Source: Rhizomys pruinosus
Taxonomy: Eukaryota; Chordata; Mammalia; Rodentia; Spalacidae
Assembly (NCBI GenBank): GCA_009823505.1
Contig: VZQC01005680.1
Location: 6,016,866 to 6,080,865 of the forward strand
DNA length: 64,000 nucleotides
Direction of reading: 5' to 3'
In this document: one piece after another, positions 11,132 through 22,847 of the stretch
Position numbering within the stretch: position 1 is the first letter of the stretch
Layout of the letters: every line of letters starts with the position of its first letter
The notes under the pieces: model-generated
Seen by the model: the letters and a program-made list of their open reading frames with translations, nothing else
Told to the model about the DNA's origin: nothing
The model's database searches: none
Program-made: the position numbers and the translations under genes

Positions 11132-11363
11132 GTGGGGCTGGAGAGATGGCCTAGCGGTTGGGAGTGCCAACTGCTCTTGCAGAGGACCCGGGTTCGATCC
11201 ACAGTGCCCATGTGGCGGCTGAGAACCATCTTTAGCTCCAGTTCCAGCAGAATCCGACGCCCTCTCTGACCTCCGCGGCATTGCACGACACGGGTGTACC
11301 AACCTGCATGCAGACAGTATATTCATACACATAAAAAATAAAATTAAATTAAAAAATTAAAAA
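11132..11363 (+). mobile_element. B2/B3-type SINE (short subtype)
   Basis: The head 'ggggctggagagatggccta' and B box 'gggttcgatccac' are clear, and the tail is an A/T-rich 'aaaataaaattaaatt'. Near-identical flanks 'aagaatggattatgt' (before) and 'aagaatgattatgt' (after) form the target-site duplication. Confidence 0.92.
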
Positions 11364-11379
11364 AAGAATGATTATGTAC

Positions 11380-12811
11380 TTAAGAAAATTTCAAAGAAAA
11401 ATATTAATATATTCTCGTTCTCACTGTTGAAGGACATCTTATCCTGTAACATGACCTCAGAATATAGATGAGAATTTCAGGTGCAGGTTTTTTTTTCCTT
11501 TTAGGAGAGTCCACCCTTAACACAGGCCAGCAGGTCACCTTCAAAATATAGCATCCTGCTGACTCCTCCCACTAGCCTCCTGTGAGCTAGGAAGTGACCT
11601 CATTGAATTTTTGCCTCTTTATGACTGTTGATGTTTTCCCAGGCTGCAATTCAACTTCATAGTGTACTGAAGCTAACCACTTAATTCTCAAGTTTAAAAT
11701 GTTCCTTGAAAAGCCTCCTAACACTTCCTTAAACCAAACTCATTGAACTTGTACAAATTAGTGTGCCTTAAAACTAAGGTATAAAATTCTCAGTGTAGTA
11801 TCCATTAACAAAAAGCTATAAGGATACCTTGAGTTGTTATTCCTGTGTAGTCATATAAAATTATTTTATGAGAAACAATATTCAACAAAAATGAAGTTCA
11901 ATAAAGCAAGTCCCACTTTATACACAGTCATCAACCCAAACCTAATCATATACAAAAATGTGGGATTAATTTATTTTTAAGTATATTCTGGAGATCAATT
12001 ACTATTTCTAATACACAGAAAATGTGAATTTAAGTAAAGCATATATCAGAATAGTATTGCCTACATTCATTTCCAGGCACAGCTGTTTAATGAATGAGCA
12101 AGATGAAGGCTATGTCACAGAATATATTTCACCTACAGATTAGGGATAAATTGTCCTGCTTTGCAAACAAAGCAAGATCCCTTTTTACTCTCTCCAATGT
12201 ATTGATAAAGAAAGCAACCTCCTCTGCTTTTACATATAAAGGAAAACAAATGATCCTGAAATTAGAAGGAAATTAATGCCAATTAAGACAAGTGTGCAGC
12301 TGGGAAGGAGGCATGCTTGCTCCTGGATTACTGCCCTTGTGGTATGGTGAATAGTGGTAGAATCTTAACAATCTAATGTATAAATCAAGACTTAGAATTT
12401 GGTGCAGTGTTTTAACTTTTATCTGACAAATGGTGCTATTTTTATTCTGGCTCACAGTTCAGAGCATATTTGTGTAAATTATTAAAAATGCATGCCTGTG
12501 TGTTCATTGTACCGTCATCTTTCCATTTGCATTCCCATTCCATCTGTCCTTATTTGTTCTTGAGAGAACTCCTTATGTGTTAAAAGAGATCCTTTCTTGA
12601 GGTGTTAATTATGTAAAGAGAAAACCAACTGTGAATGAATTGTCATTGTCATGGCTCTACTATTTAAGTGCTTTCTTTTTTTTTTTTTTTGAAAATTGAT
12701 CCCACTAACTTCCAATTTAATGCTTTAAGATTGGACTTAATTATAATCAGAAAGACATGTACATTTTCCAAACCATTTAAATCCTTTAATTCACGTCTAA
12801 CATTGTACAGT
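11380..12811. other. intergenic, no recognised feature
   Basis: AT-rich DNA with a T-run near 12673-12690. No gene or assignable repeat was recognised. Confidence 0.5.
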
Positions 12812-13190
12812 TACTTTTTTTTTTTAAATTAGTTTTTATTGATGCTTTGTGCATTTCATACATTTTTTCCAATTCAGTTCAGGCTTATTTCCCTTTCCCT
12901 CCCCCCCCACTCCCACCCCATCCCAGATCATGCATTCTGCCATAATTGTCCTGCATCTTTCTCTCAGTTTTTTTTTTTTCATTTTTAGCTATAAGTGATA
13001 ATCCATGAGTACAAGCATCCTTCATGCAAAACCTATCTATCTGCAGGCTGTTGTGCCCAAACACCTACAGCCCCACCATCCAGTGGGGGGTGACAGGTTG
13101 TTTGTTCAATCAAGTTGATCAAATGAGTGTCCAGACTACATTGCTGTAGTTTCACCATTCACCCCAATCGCAGCCCTTACATTCTTTTAA
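12812..13190 (-). mobile_element. LINE-1 3' UTR, 5'-truncated
   Basis: On the minus strand it runs from 'gcgattggggtgaatggtga' through 'aaggatgcttgtactcatgg', 'gcagaatgcatgatctggga' and a G-rich polypurine segment to 'gcatcaataaaaactaattt'. The last part corresponds to the 3' ends at 40900-41268 (-) and 42480-42724 (+). Confidence 0.8.
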
Positions 13191-13558
13191 GTGGTGGGGA
13201 AAACTAAGAGTGAGGCAGACACAGTAATGTCAGTGGCACAGCCTGTGACTGCAGACAGTGTATAGATGGAGCTTAGGTGACATACAAACAGGAAGAGAGG
13301 ACCCCAAATACTGTGCACATGCATTTGAAATGTAATACTCATCTTGCAAGGATACATAGATCCTCCACATTTCAGGGAAGATATTATGGTGTTCCTGGGG
13401 CTCCTCTTGCTCATAAAAGATTTTGTGTTTATAAAAGATTTCAGAAGGTTCGAATAAATATAGCAAGTTTGTTCAAGCTCACAAAGGAAGTTGACCATCT
13501 GCCTCTTGTCCCTGGTGCCAGGACTTCCCTGCCATGATGAACTGTATCCCTTGGAACT
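13191..13558. other. intergenic, no recognised feature
   Basis: Low-complexity-free sequence with no recognised gene or repeat. Overlapping open frames on both strands have no identifiable product. Confidence 0.45.
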
Positions 13559-13631
13559 GTACAGAGAGAGTTCCAGGACAGCCAGGACTACAGGGAAACC
13601 CTGTCTCAAAAAGGCCAAAAATAAAATAATG
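13559..13631 (+). mobile_element. B1 SINE, right part only
   Basis: Only the 3' half is present, from 'gagagagttccaggacagcc' to 'aaaccctgtctcaaaaaggc' followed by an A-rich tail. It is a 5'-truncated insertion. Confidence 0.85.
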
Positions 13632-14618
13632 AAATCAAATAAAACAGGGAGGGAAGATGTCACAACAGACTAAAGAGTTGATGAGTTGTATTTCTTAGTT
13701 ACAAACCTCACTGTGATGCTGACCTTGAAGCAGGATTACAATGAACAGAGACAGAGATTGAACCAAAGCTTCTCAAGTACCGGAAACATTACAGCTGGAG
13801 AAACAGTCCATTATGCCATGTGCTTCATTCATAGTTCCCGTGTGCATACATAAGTGTGTCCTTGTTTATATGCGAATTGTAGAGAGGCCCAGGCACAATG
13901 CACTCTCCCACTTTAAATAGGGACTGTGTGCTTTTAAAGGGCAGAATCCCTAAAAATGGCAGTGCAGTGTGAACATAAAGCACAAAGGAAAATATCATGC
14001 AAAATAGAATTCAGGGGATTCTCAAAGCTTCTGAAGTACCTGTCACAACCGATAAAGAACATGGGAGCCTACCATGTCATGAATTTATGAGCCTGTGATT
14101 AGATTGTCACTCTAAGCAAATTGTCTTAAATCCATTAAATGTGCACTAAAGTATATTTACACATCCTTCCAGGTTTTCAGACCAGAATCTCCTAAAAATA
14201 CCCTTAGGTAAGAAGCTGAGTTGGCTGGAAAAAATTCTCCTAAGCAGTGTTGTTGGAGGAAGAAAAGGAGACCACAGGACATAGACACAGGAGTGAATTT
14301 TGTTACCCTATGAAGCAGCAAACTCACCTTCCTCTTGGATAGACTTGATGACCTCTCCAGTGGTTTGTCAGAAGAGGAAAATAGCTGAATTATCCTAACA
14401 ATGGCCAGGGCTGAATTTTCAGTTCAGAATATTTCATAGGCTTCACTCTGGGCAAACTAATAGTTCATCTCCAAGTATTTCCAGAGATTTGATGAGAAAG
14501 ACCAATTACTGGTTAGAAAGGACTTTAAAGTAACTTCCTGGTTATCTTTTTGAGATTTGAATTTATTTGAAGAAAACCAATTGACCTAGAGGCCAGAACC
14601 AATATCCAAGCCTTTATT

Positions 14619-14662
<44 letters not shown>

Positions 14663-15650
14663 AATCTTTCGGCATAGATTTTAATGAGTGAGTAGGGTAC
14701 ACTGAGTTAGCAAGCTCTCACAGAGAATGCTAAATAGAACAGAGATGATGGTGAGTGGGAGGACTTACTAATACAATGCTTAACTAATGAAAAATTGCTA
14801 ATCTTGATTAAAAAATAATCAAATGGGATTGGTACCCAGTTTTCTATGGACTCGGTGCCAAAGTTCTGAGTAAACTTTCTTGACTGTGAATTTAGAGACA
14901 GGTATTTTAAGCTATTGGAACTAAGGATAATTTAAGCAGAAATGTCTAAGGAAAATATTAGTGAAATGGAAATACAAAATTAGATTAAAATTTACATTCT
15001 TTGATTTAAATGCTCCCATCCACATACTCACAAAATAAAACTGAACTATCAATGGAATCTTTTTCTTCTCACAGACCTGATTTTTGGTTTAGCATTAAAT
15101 TCAAATGTAATTTTTGTTCTCATTTTTAAGTTGGATAGCATAAGGAATGTGGTGTTGCAGAACTAGGCTAATTCATTGACATGTTCTTATACATAATTAT
15201 CAATAGAGGAGAAACAGGGCTTGTCAAGTGGAGGAGATGTGATTAGATGGAGGTGATCCTGGTACTGCAGGATGGAGACACTGTACGCTGAGCTGTGTAG
15301 GGGGCAGGTCTGTACAGGAAGGAGTCACCAGACAGGGCGAAGAATAAAGGAGACCAGCAAGGGAACTATGAGGACAAAACGACAGGAGAGATGGATGAGT
15401 AGGGCCCAGGGCTGGTGGGGCTGGTGGCATCTTCCTAAAATCAGCATCCTCACGTTGTTCCCCAGATCTGAAAAGAACAGGCAAGCAAAGACGTTTGGGC
15501 CTGTCTTTTGCAACAGACTGAATCCTGTCTTTCTGGAACTGTAAATCTCACACAGAGGAAAATGAAAAATCATGGTTTGGGTTCCCTTGAATCAAATCTC
15601 CTCTAGAGTCATTCTCAGAGCTGGTGAGAGCACCTCCTTGCTCGCCATCA
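13632..15650. other. intergenic, contains only a CA microsatellite
   Basis: Apart from the (CA)n run at 14623-14661 I see no supported feature. Open frames at 15224-15573 on both strands overlap one another and have no recognisable product. Confidence 0.45.
14623..14661. repeat. (CA)n microsatellite
   Basis: An uninterrupted CA run of about 19.5 units. Confidence 0.97.
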
Positions 15651-15654
15651 ACTA

Positions 15655-16269
15655 TTGTAAAGAGGGACCAGTTATAAGGGAGCAAGATAGACTCCATTTT
15701 GTGGAAATACACCATTTCTGAGAAACAGCCCCCCCCCCCCCAGATTCCAGGAAAAACCACAAAATGTCTCAATAGCTAGCAGGGGAGGACCAAAGTTTGT
15801 TTGTTGAAAATAGCTAACAGACATGGCTGGAGAGATGGCCTAGCGGTTAAGAGCGCCGACCGCTCTTGCAGAGGATCTGGGTTCGATCCCCAGCACCCAC
15901 ATGGCGGCCAAGAACCGTCTGAAACTCCAATTCCAGGAAGACTCCAGTTCCAGGGGAATCCGACACCCTCTTCTGACCTCCGCGGCATTGCATGACACGG
16001 GTGTACAAACTGCATGCAGACAGTACATTCATATACATACAGAAAAAAAAAAAGCATTTTTGTTGAAAATAGCTAACAGGGAAGGTCCAAAAGTTAATAA
16101 CAAAATGCCAAAACTGGAAAATTCCCCATTTGGGGTTTTCCCCTTTTAAAAACCCCAACTCTCCTAGATCAAGGGCTGCTCTTTCCTCTCCACTGCATTG
16201 GACAGGATGGCAGCCTGAGCTTGAGCTAGAATAAAGACTCTGTACTTGCATGAGAGCTTCGTGGTGTTT
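15655..16269 (+). mobile_element. gammaretrovirus-like (ERV1) solo LTR, interrupted by a SINE
   Basis: Several retroviral LTR landmarks occur in order: a 5' part with 'actccattttgtgg' and 'aatacaccatttctgagaa', which resembles U3 of murine-leukaemia-type LTRs; an imperfect 28-bp direct repeat (15771-15798 and 16068-16095) like a U3 enhancer repeat; a possible TATA region 'ccccttttaaaaac' near 16141; an AATAAA signal at 16230-16235; and a primer-binding-site-like motif directly after the 3' end. No gag, pol or env sequence follows, so at most LTR plus leader remains. A SINE interrupts U3 at 15821-16059. The exact 5' end is not defined. Confidence 0.6.
15821..16059 (+). mobile_element. B2/B3-type SINE (long subtype) inside the LTR
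   Basis: Intact head 'atggctggagagatggccta', B box 'gggttcgatcccc', and the long-subtype internal duplication ('ctccaattccaggaa' followed by 'ctccagttccagggg'). A perfect 20-bp target-site duplication, 'ttgttgaaaatagctaacag', lies at 15801-15820 and 16060-16079. Confidence 0.95.
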
Positions 16270-16287
16270 TGGGGGTTTCCGTGATCT
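16270..16287 (+). promoter_or_regulatory. putative retroviral primer binding site (tRNA-Pro-like)
   Basis: 'tggggg' followed by 'tttccgtgatct' aligns with the tRNA-Pro primer binding site TGGGGGCTCGTCCGGGAT if a 2-base gap and two mismatches are allowed. Its position immediately downstream of the LTR is what makes the match meaningful. Confidence 0.4.
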
Positions 16288-16436
16288 GGGCATAACACTA
16301 TGTGAAGTGCAGGGAGCTGGTGTTGCTGGGGGACATGCACAGGACCTTATGGAGTCAAGTGAGAGCTTAGCTAACTCCAGGGCAGAGATCCAGGGAGCGT
16401 TTTGGTGATGAAGTTGTATGTGGCAGAACAAGGGGC

Positions 16437-16556
16437 ATGAATGGGACATGGGCGGTGGAGGGGCATGAGGGGGAACATACGGGGTGGAAGGGCATGGGGG
16501 GACATGGGGGTGGGGGGTAAGAGTGGGGACTCAGGGGAGAAGAGATGGGGAGGGCT
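16437..16556. repeat. G-rich polypurine tract
   Basis: Repeated GGGG-GGGGGG runs separated by 'catg', 'acat' and 'tgg' words form an irregular, purine-dominated tract with many G4-compatible runs on the plus strand. Confidence 0.8.
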
Positions 16557-16839
16557 AGCAGAATTATCATGTGAGAAAAGACGTAGGGCAGAGAAGACAG
16601 TAAGCACAAACACAGATTTTTCAGTTAAGACGTTGTAGTTTTACTTTTCATATCCATGTCAGTTTTTCCTCAGGATCATGTTAGTGAATACCATCTTCAT
16701 TTCCCCATTGACCTTTAGCTTATTTTAGTCATGTTTTAAGTTCTCAGGTTGATCACCTTATCCAGTGGGATAGTGAACTACCCCACTCCACCTATGTATG
16801 TGCTTTTGGAAGCCATTATATTACTATTATAGTTTGAAC

Positions 16840-17125
16840 CTCACCCCCCTCATGCTTATATGTTCAGTGACCAGTACCCAGTGATGGAAGATTCTAGAAA
16901 CTTTAGGAGTTGGGCCTATCTAGAGGAAGTAGTCACTGTGGCATTCCTTGAAGATGATGCCTGGTCCCAATCCTTCTCCTCTGTCTCCTCTTCCTTTCCA
17001 CCATGAGCAGAGTGGTTGTCTCCACTATCTCCTCCTGGTGCAATCAGTATGGCTTCCCTTCCACCCAAAGTCAATGGATCTGAGACTACATACTGAAAAC
17101 TGAGATGGAACATCTTTGCTTTTGT
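16840..17125 (+). repeat. degenerate interspersed repeat, family uncertain
   Basis: It begins 'attatagtttgaacctcacc', contains 'gagttgggcctatctagagg' and ends near 'gaaaactgagatggaacatc'. The layout matches the widespread mammalian/rodent element also suspected at 838-1110. It has diverged too far to name. Confidence 0.4.
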
Positions 17126-17383
17126 AGGTCGTTGGTGTCAGATTTAGGGGAAATTAAAAAAATATTCTCAGTAAACACAGATTAATTGATTGTTACATTC
17201 TGCTTATTTGGGTAGCAAAACAAGAGAATTGTAAACTTGATAAAAATGAACAGGATTCACGTTTAATAGTATTGCATCATGATACTATGCTAATGTTATT
17301 GTATTATAAAAGTTACTAATACCAGTTAAAATGTCCTAATATCCATGATGTATTACAGTTATATATGGTGATAAGATATTTTT

Positions 17384-17545
17384 AGGCTGGGCATGGTGGC
17401 ATATGCCTTTAATCTCAGCACTCAGGAGGCAAAGGCAGGGATGCAGGCAGACCTCTGGGAGTTCAAGGCCACCCTGGTCTACTTAGTGAGTTCCAGGCCA
17501 GCTGGGGCCACAAAAAGACCAAAAAAGAAAGAAAAGAAAAAAAAG
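17384..17545 (+). mobile_element. B1 SINE
   Basis: It starts 'ggctgggcatggtggcatat' and runs to 'gccacaaaaagaccaaaaaa' with an A/G-rich tail. A short insertion relative to other copies lies near 17437-17447. Confidence 0.92.
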
Positions 17546-17997
17546 GTGAATGGACAATAAATGAAGACTCTACTATTTTGGCAATCATTATGAGTCTCAA
17601 AACTATTTCAAAATGAAGCTTACTTTTAGAAAGCATTTGCTGAGGAGCATGTATAGAATGTGTACATGAAATGTCAGAGTTCATATCATACTGTGCTTAT
17701 TCTAGGTTCACAACATTAACCAGTTTGGTCTTTTGACATGGGCCAAAGTACTCTGTGTTGCAGGTAACTAGAACATATTTATTATCATGATCTGATCAAA
17801 TTACTCATATTAAGAACCAAACAACTTAGTCAAGAAAGAACCTGTTAAGGCATTTATATAATTGAATAAATCTAACTGACACAGTGAGTAGACTAGCAGT
17901 TTGTAGCAATAAAATGTGAAGTCACATTTCAGGTTTCCATAATCAAAGAAACAATTCATAATTTATGTTTTTGTAATTGCTTTTAGTTTAAAAATAT
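17546..17997. other. intergenic, no recognised feature
   Basis: AT-rich with no supported gene or repeat. Confidence 0.5.
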
Positions 17998-18208
17998 TTT
18001 ATTTATTCTTTTTATTTTGTGTGTGTGAGTATACTGCCTGCATGTAGTGTCATGCAGTGCCTGCAGAGGTCAGAAGAGGGCATCAGATCCCCTGGAACTG
18101 AATTTATGAATGGTTGTTTATTAGCTGCTATGTGGGTGCTGGGAATCAAACCTGAGTCATCTGCAAGAGCAACCAGTGCTCTTAACTGCTGAGCCACCTC
18201 TCCGTCCC
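17998..18208 (-). mobile_element. older B2/B3-type SINE
   Basis: On the minus strand: head 'gggacggagaggtggctcag', B-box region 'gactcaggtttgattcccag', then a diverged body and an A-rich tail. It carries the older 'ggctcag' head rather than the young 'ggcctag' form. Confidence 0.85.
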
Positions 18209-18304
18209 GTGTAAACTCCTTTTAGAAGAGCTTTGCCATCACTAACTGCATATTGAAGTCTGTACTTTAGTGAGAAAAGGAGACTGGAAGGAAGACATGG
18301 ATGT

Positions 18305-18490
18305 GTCTGGAGTATTTCTTGTGCATCAAGCACTGCAATAGACCCTTCCCTAATGACCACAGGACGACTGTGATTTTCTCCACTCGCATGAGTGTATTGC
18401 GTGCATGTGTAGAAACTGACTCCAAGAGCTCAAGCAACTTTTCAAATATGTCCCAACTTTGGGAGAGCAGGATATAAACTCAGACCTGCA
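18305..18490 (-). mobile_element. MIR SINE fragment
   Basis: 'gagtatttcttgtgcatcaa', 'gcactgcaatag' and later 'agaaactgactccaagagct', 'caagcaacttttca', 'cagacctgcagccctc' follow the reverse complement of MIR in order. Confidence 0.55.
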
Positions 18491-20215
18491 GCCCTCATTC
18501 ATTCCTGCTCTCCTCCACAATGGGTGTGGTGGTTTTGATTTGACACTAGCTCAGTGACTACACTTGTCTACACAGATAATGAGTCTCTCATCGTAGCCTG
18601 GGAACGTATTCTGTATGGATCATCGCGTTTCTAAATTTTCTGTATTTCTGAGGAACACTTGATCAGATAGGGACTAAATTCAAAATAATCTTGAGCACTT
18701 GCTATTTCCCACTGTATTCGGTAAAGTGGTCCTTCCCTCCAACAACAGATTCTGCTCCTGGTTCCTCTCAGAAGGAATTTATTCCAAGAACACTGGGTGG
18801 TCACAGGCTGTCCTGGCACAGAAGTGTCCAGTCACAGGGATGGTATGTCTAGCTGAAGTGTCACTTGCTGCTGCTTCTCCATTCCTTTTGTTCTCAGAAT
18901 CGGCCATGAGAACTTCCAATACTGCTTTCTTTTGCGGGGCGTGGGGAGAGAAAAAGAATAGTACTTATGTAGTACTATCCAGAAAAATCAAGCTTCCCAA
19001 ACATGACCTCAGCCACATAATGCTTGATTGGCAGACTCTAAGCTGTATGACTACATCTTGACCAAATGGAATGCCAGGTCTGGTTGAGGAAACACTTTCA
19101 GGTAGATAGAGCACTGTAACCCCCCCTTCTAGCATCCATTAACAAAATAGCCATTTATCAGGCATGAGGAAGTATGCTGGATTTCAAGAGCCAGGGAGCA
19201 TATTTCCTGGAAGGAAATGACTGCCAGAGAATCCCAAATGCACCTGCTTGGCGAGTCAGTAGGATCTAAGGAAGACAGGGAGGAAGTGGAGTTTTGACTC
19301 AGGTCAAGGTGAATGCCCCAGCTCATGAGTCTTATTTTCTACTTTTCCAGTTTCATGAATTCATGATTGGGATGGATTATTCAGCACTTACTGATTAATG
19401 TGCTTCCCAGAAGCAGATGCCAATACACTCTAATATGGCACCATTTTCTTCAGAATCATCTAACCATTTTCCATCCATTATAGGTAGGAAAACAATTTAA
19501 CTTTACAGAACTGGTCATCAAAACTACTAATTTGTTTTTCCTCTGCCAGTGTTTGGGTCAGCATTATAATCCAAAGACTTGTTGACTACTTTATTGTAAC
19601 TGATGATATCTATCTAGAAATGTGGCTTCTGTAGTATTAAATGATTTTTACAGAAAAATAAGTAAAGGTACTTTAGGTTTATATTGATGAGAATCATAAA
19701 TCTTCTCTGTATGCACTGTTGACAGAAGCAGGTAATGTAACAGAGCTCTTCAAGACACGTTCAAAACTTAAACTTCAGATTAGTAAGTTATAGTCAATAT
19801 GCTGTTCTCAAGGATTTATCATGTTATGCAGAAATGACATGGCGACTTGCTTTGTGCTGAAGAGGACAAGCTAAATATCTTCTACTCAAATTGCTTCTCT
19901 ATTTCCTAAGCAAACCCCCACAGACACAATTGTTTTTTGGAAACTCTAGCCAAGAAAATAAAATACAAAGTATAGATAAAATAAAACTGGGATAAAATTA
20001 TTTATATGCCACATAATTATAATCTAAGGACAAGCCCTAAGCATCACCTGAAAATAAGTATAATTATTAGTCAAAGTGACTAGAAAATTTTATTATATAT
20101 ACATATAAAAGACTAGCTCGATCACACATTAGTCAAAATTTGAAAAAAAAACATTAAAATTTTCATAGCCATGTGCTGAGCATGTGACCTTTAGTCATAA
20201 CACTAATACTAAAGA
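18491..20215. other. intergenic, no recognised feature
   Basis: No supported gene. The 120-codon open frame at 18699-19061 shows no domain, repeat or family resemblance that I recognise and is probably chance. Confidence 0.45.
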
Positions 20216-20218
20216 TAC

Positions 20219-20325
20219 AGGGGCAGGCTGATCTTTGAGAGTTTAAGATCAAGTTCAAGGCCAGCCTGGTCTCATAGTGAGAACTTGTTTAAAAAGAAAA
20301 CAAAACAAAAACAAAAACGAAAAAG
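20219..20325 (+). mobile_element. B1 SINE fragment
   Basis: Contains 'gggcaggctgatctttgaga' and 'caaggccagcctggtctcat' and an A-rich tail 'gaaaacaaaacaaaaac'. The left end is missing. It is the first of three SINEs lying tail to head. Confidence 0.75.
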
Positions 20326-20550
20326 GAGCTGGAGAGATAGCTCAGCAAGCAGGAATACTGGTGCCTCTTGCAGGGGACCTGGCTTTGGTTCCCAGCACCC
20401 ACATGGCAACTAATAACTGTCTGTAACTCTAGTTCCAGGGGGGAATGCAACTCTTCTGACTCCAAGGGCATTGCATGACACAGGTGAACTTATACACAAG
20501 CAGGCAATATACATAGACATAAAATAAAAATAATAAATAAAATATTTAAA
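20326..20550 (+). mobile_element. older B2/B3-type SINE
   Basis: Head 'ggagctggagagatagctca' directly follows the B1 tail. The body runs through 'ggttcccagcacccacatgg' to an A/T-rich tail. Confidence 0.88.
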
Positions 20551-20556
20551 AAAATG

Positions 20557-20745
20557 AAACAGAGAGATGGCTGCTCTTGCAGAAGACTGGCTTCAAATCC
20601 CAGCACCCACAAAGGGGCTAACAACTGTAACTCCAGTTCCAGGGGATCCAACACCCTCATCTATCTTCCACAGGAATTGCACAATGCAGGTGCAGGCAAT
20701 ACACTCATAGGCATAAAACAAAATAATAAAAAAGCAAAACAAAGA
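20557..20745 (+). mobile_element. B2/B3-type SINE with internal deletion in the head
   Basis: Begins 'cagagagatggctgctcttg', so the segment between the A box and 'gctgctcttg' is missing. The rest follows the SINE body to an A-rich tail. It inserted into, or beside, the tail of the preceding SINE. Confidence 0.8.
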
Positions 20746-22255
20746 ACAAAACTAACAAACAAAAACCAGGAATTAATTTAAATTAAACAAAATGGTATGA
20801 AGAAAACCAAACATATTTATTATTATATATGGGCAAAAATTATGTAAATGAGAAATATAGAACTTGTGGAAATATAACCTAGGGCTATATTGAAATTCTT
20901 CCTTAATTAAAACTATAGTACACTGCAGTAATATAAACAGAGGCTTGGGGAAATGGAAAATGAAGCCGCGGGCAAGGGAGCAATTATTAAAAACCAGCTT
21001 CTCCTGTTCCAGGCCCTCCTCTCAGCCCGAAAGAAATGGAACCAAAGATCACGAACTCCAACAATGGAAACTATGAGTAGAATTAAATCCTCCCAAGTTA
21101 AGCAGGTTTTTCTCACATGTTTTTGTCACACCAAGGGAAAGCTAACATGGGCTGAGTATTAATTTTTATTATATATGAGCATGATATTATCAAGCACTGA
21201 ACTCCATTGTTATTCAGTATACCTGTCCCCAACTCTCACACATTTTTCACAATAGCCCTTTCGTCATTTGGAGAACCACCTTTACGTCATTGTCATTGGT
21301 GGGATTTTGATGCACTAATTCTCTGCTACAGGAGGTTCTTGGGACTTTGGAGATGGAGACGGGGATAAGTGGGAGGTGGAGGTCAGGGATGACAAATCAG
21401 AGCTCTCTGTGATCAAATTACAGTTCTTCTATGCTTTAATCAGAGGATCATAGAGAGGGGTATATTCTTAGTGTAGTGGTGGTGTTCCTGTCGTTTGAGC
21501 TCCTCCATTAAGCCCTGCTTAAAAAGATTACAGGCTTATTTCAGTTTTTTTGATTCAATAATTTTTCTCTTAGGAAACCAGCTGGTTAGGAATACTTTTC
21601 CTCACATTCACAACAACCTTGGCTGGTACAGCCAATTATTTAAGTGATTAGACAGATATATTTATTAGGAAGTAGTAAAATTTTATATGTTAATATGTCA
21701 AACAATATGGAAATGTAATAAGATTTCCTGACAGCAATTTTCAAAAGCTTTTAAATTCTATTCATGAAATAGCTGCGGCTTTTGACTTGAGACAGGCAGG
21801 CTTTTGAGAGACAGTTGCATTGTGTGAAAAATTTCTTAATGATACTTTAAAAACTCCACTTGAAGAAGTGATATATAATAACCAATACTCAAGATAAATA
21901 TGTATTCTTACTTATTAACTCTGAACAAAAGCTTGGACCATTTGTGGCAGGAAAATATGTGTATGAAAGTGGGCAGACTTGAACTCGACTACTGATGCAT
22001 ATATTAGAAGCGGTTTCCTTTCTACTACTTTCTTCTTCTTCAGCAACTCTCTGTCATCCTCATGTACACAGAAACATTTCTCCAGCTGTGGGACCTTACT
22101 GTCAACATGGACCGCAATTTGGAAGCTGTCTCCTTGTCAGCTGCACAGAATTAAGGTTTACCAAGCTTGTTGTCTTCATTTACTATGAAGAGAATTCTAC
22201 ATGTGAAGAGCTTCCCCTCCACTAGAAAAGGGTTTTATTTTGAGCTTATGTAAGT
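20746..22255. other. intergenic, no recognised feature
   Basis: No supported gene. The open frames at 21979-22225 are short and unassigned. Confidence 0.45.
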
Positions 22256-22259
22256 ATGT

Positions 22260-22298
22260 GAGATGTGCCTGTGTGTGTGCTTGCAGTGTGGATGTTCA

Positions 22299-22337
<39 letters not shown>

Positions 22338-22636
22338 ATAGGGGGGGTATATGTGTGAGTGCACACGTGTGCTGCATGCAATGTGATGTTCATATTGCAT
22401 GGTTCTCCACTTTATTTATGGAGGCTTGCTCTCTCAATTGAACCTAGATCTCAGAAATTGGCTAGTCTAACATCCATCTTGCTCAGGGGAGCCCCAGCTT
22501 CTGCCTTCTGAGGGCTGGGATGACAGGTGGCAGCCACACCTAGTGGGCACTTTTGTGGGTTCTGAGCATCTGAATCCAAGTTCTCATGCCTGCAGAGCAA
22601 GCACTTTACCCGCTCAGCTTTGTTCTCAGCCCTGGA
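22260..22636 (-). mobile_element. B4-type composite SINE with (TG)n tail
   Basis: Minus-strand order: tRNA/ID-like head with 'gctgagcgggtaaagtgctt' and 'gcaggcatgagaacttggat', then B1-like middle part, then a CA-rich tail that contains the (TG)n run on the plus strand. This head-plus-B1 composite is the known B4 arrangement. Confidence 0.65.
22301..22335. repeat. (TG)n microsatellite
   Basis: About 17 TG units with no interruption. Confidence 0.96.
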
Positions 22637-22681
22637 AAAGACTATTGAAATATTACAGCAAGTATTATAAAATAAAACAAT

Positions 22682-22847
22682 GCAGCCAGGTGTGGTGGTA
22701 TACACTTTTAATACCAGCACTCTGGAGGCAGAGGCAGGTAGATCTCTGAGTTCAAAGCCAGCCTGATCTAATTTCAGGCAAGCTGGAGATACAGGGAGAC
22801 CCTGTCTCCAAAAGACCTAAGTAAGTAAGTAAATAAATAAATAAAAA
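22682..22847 (+). mobile_element. B1 SINE
   Basis: 'gcagccaggtgtggtggtat' to 'gggagaccctgtctccaaaa', followed by a (TAAG)n/(TAAA)n tail. Confidence 0.92.

Noticed and set aside
18699..19061. 120-codon plus-strand open frame
   Set aside because: No recognisable domain, no promoter or splice context, and length compatible with chance.
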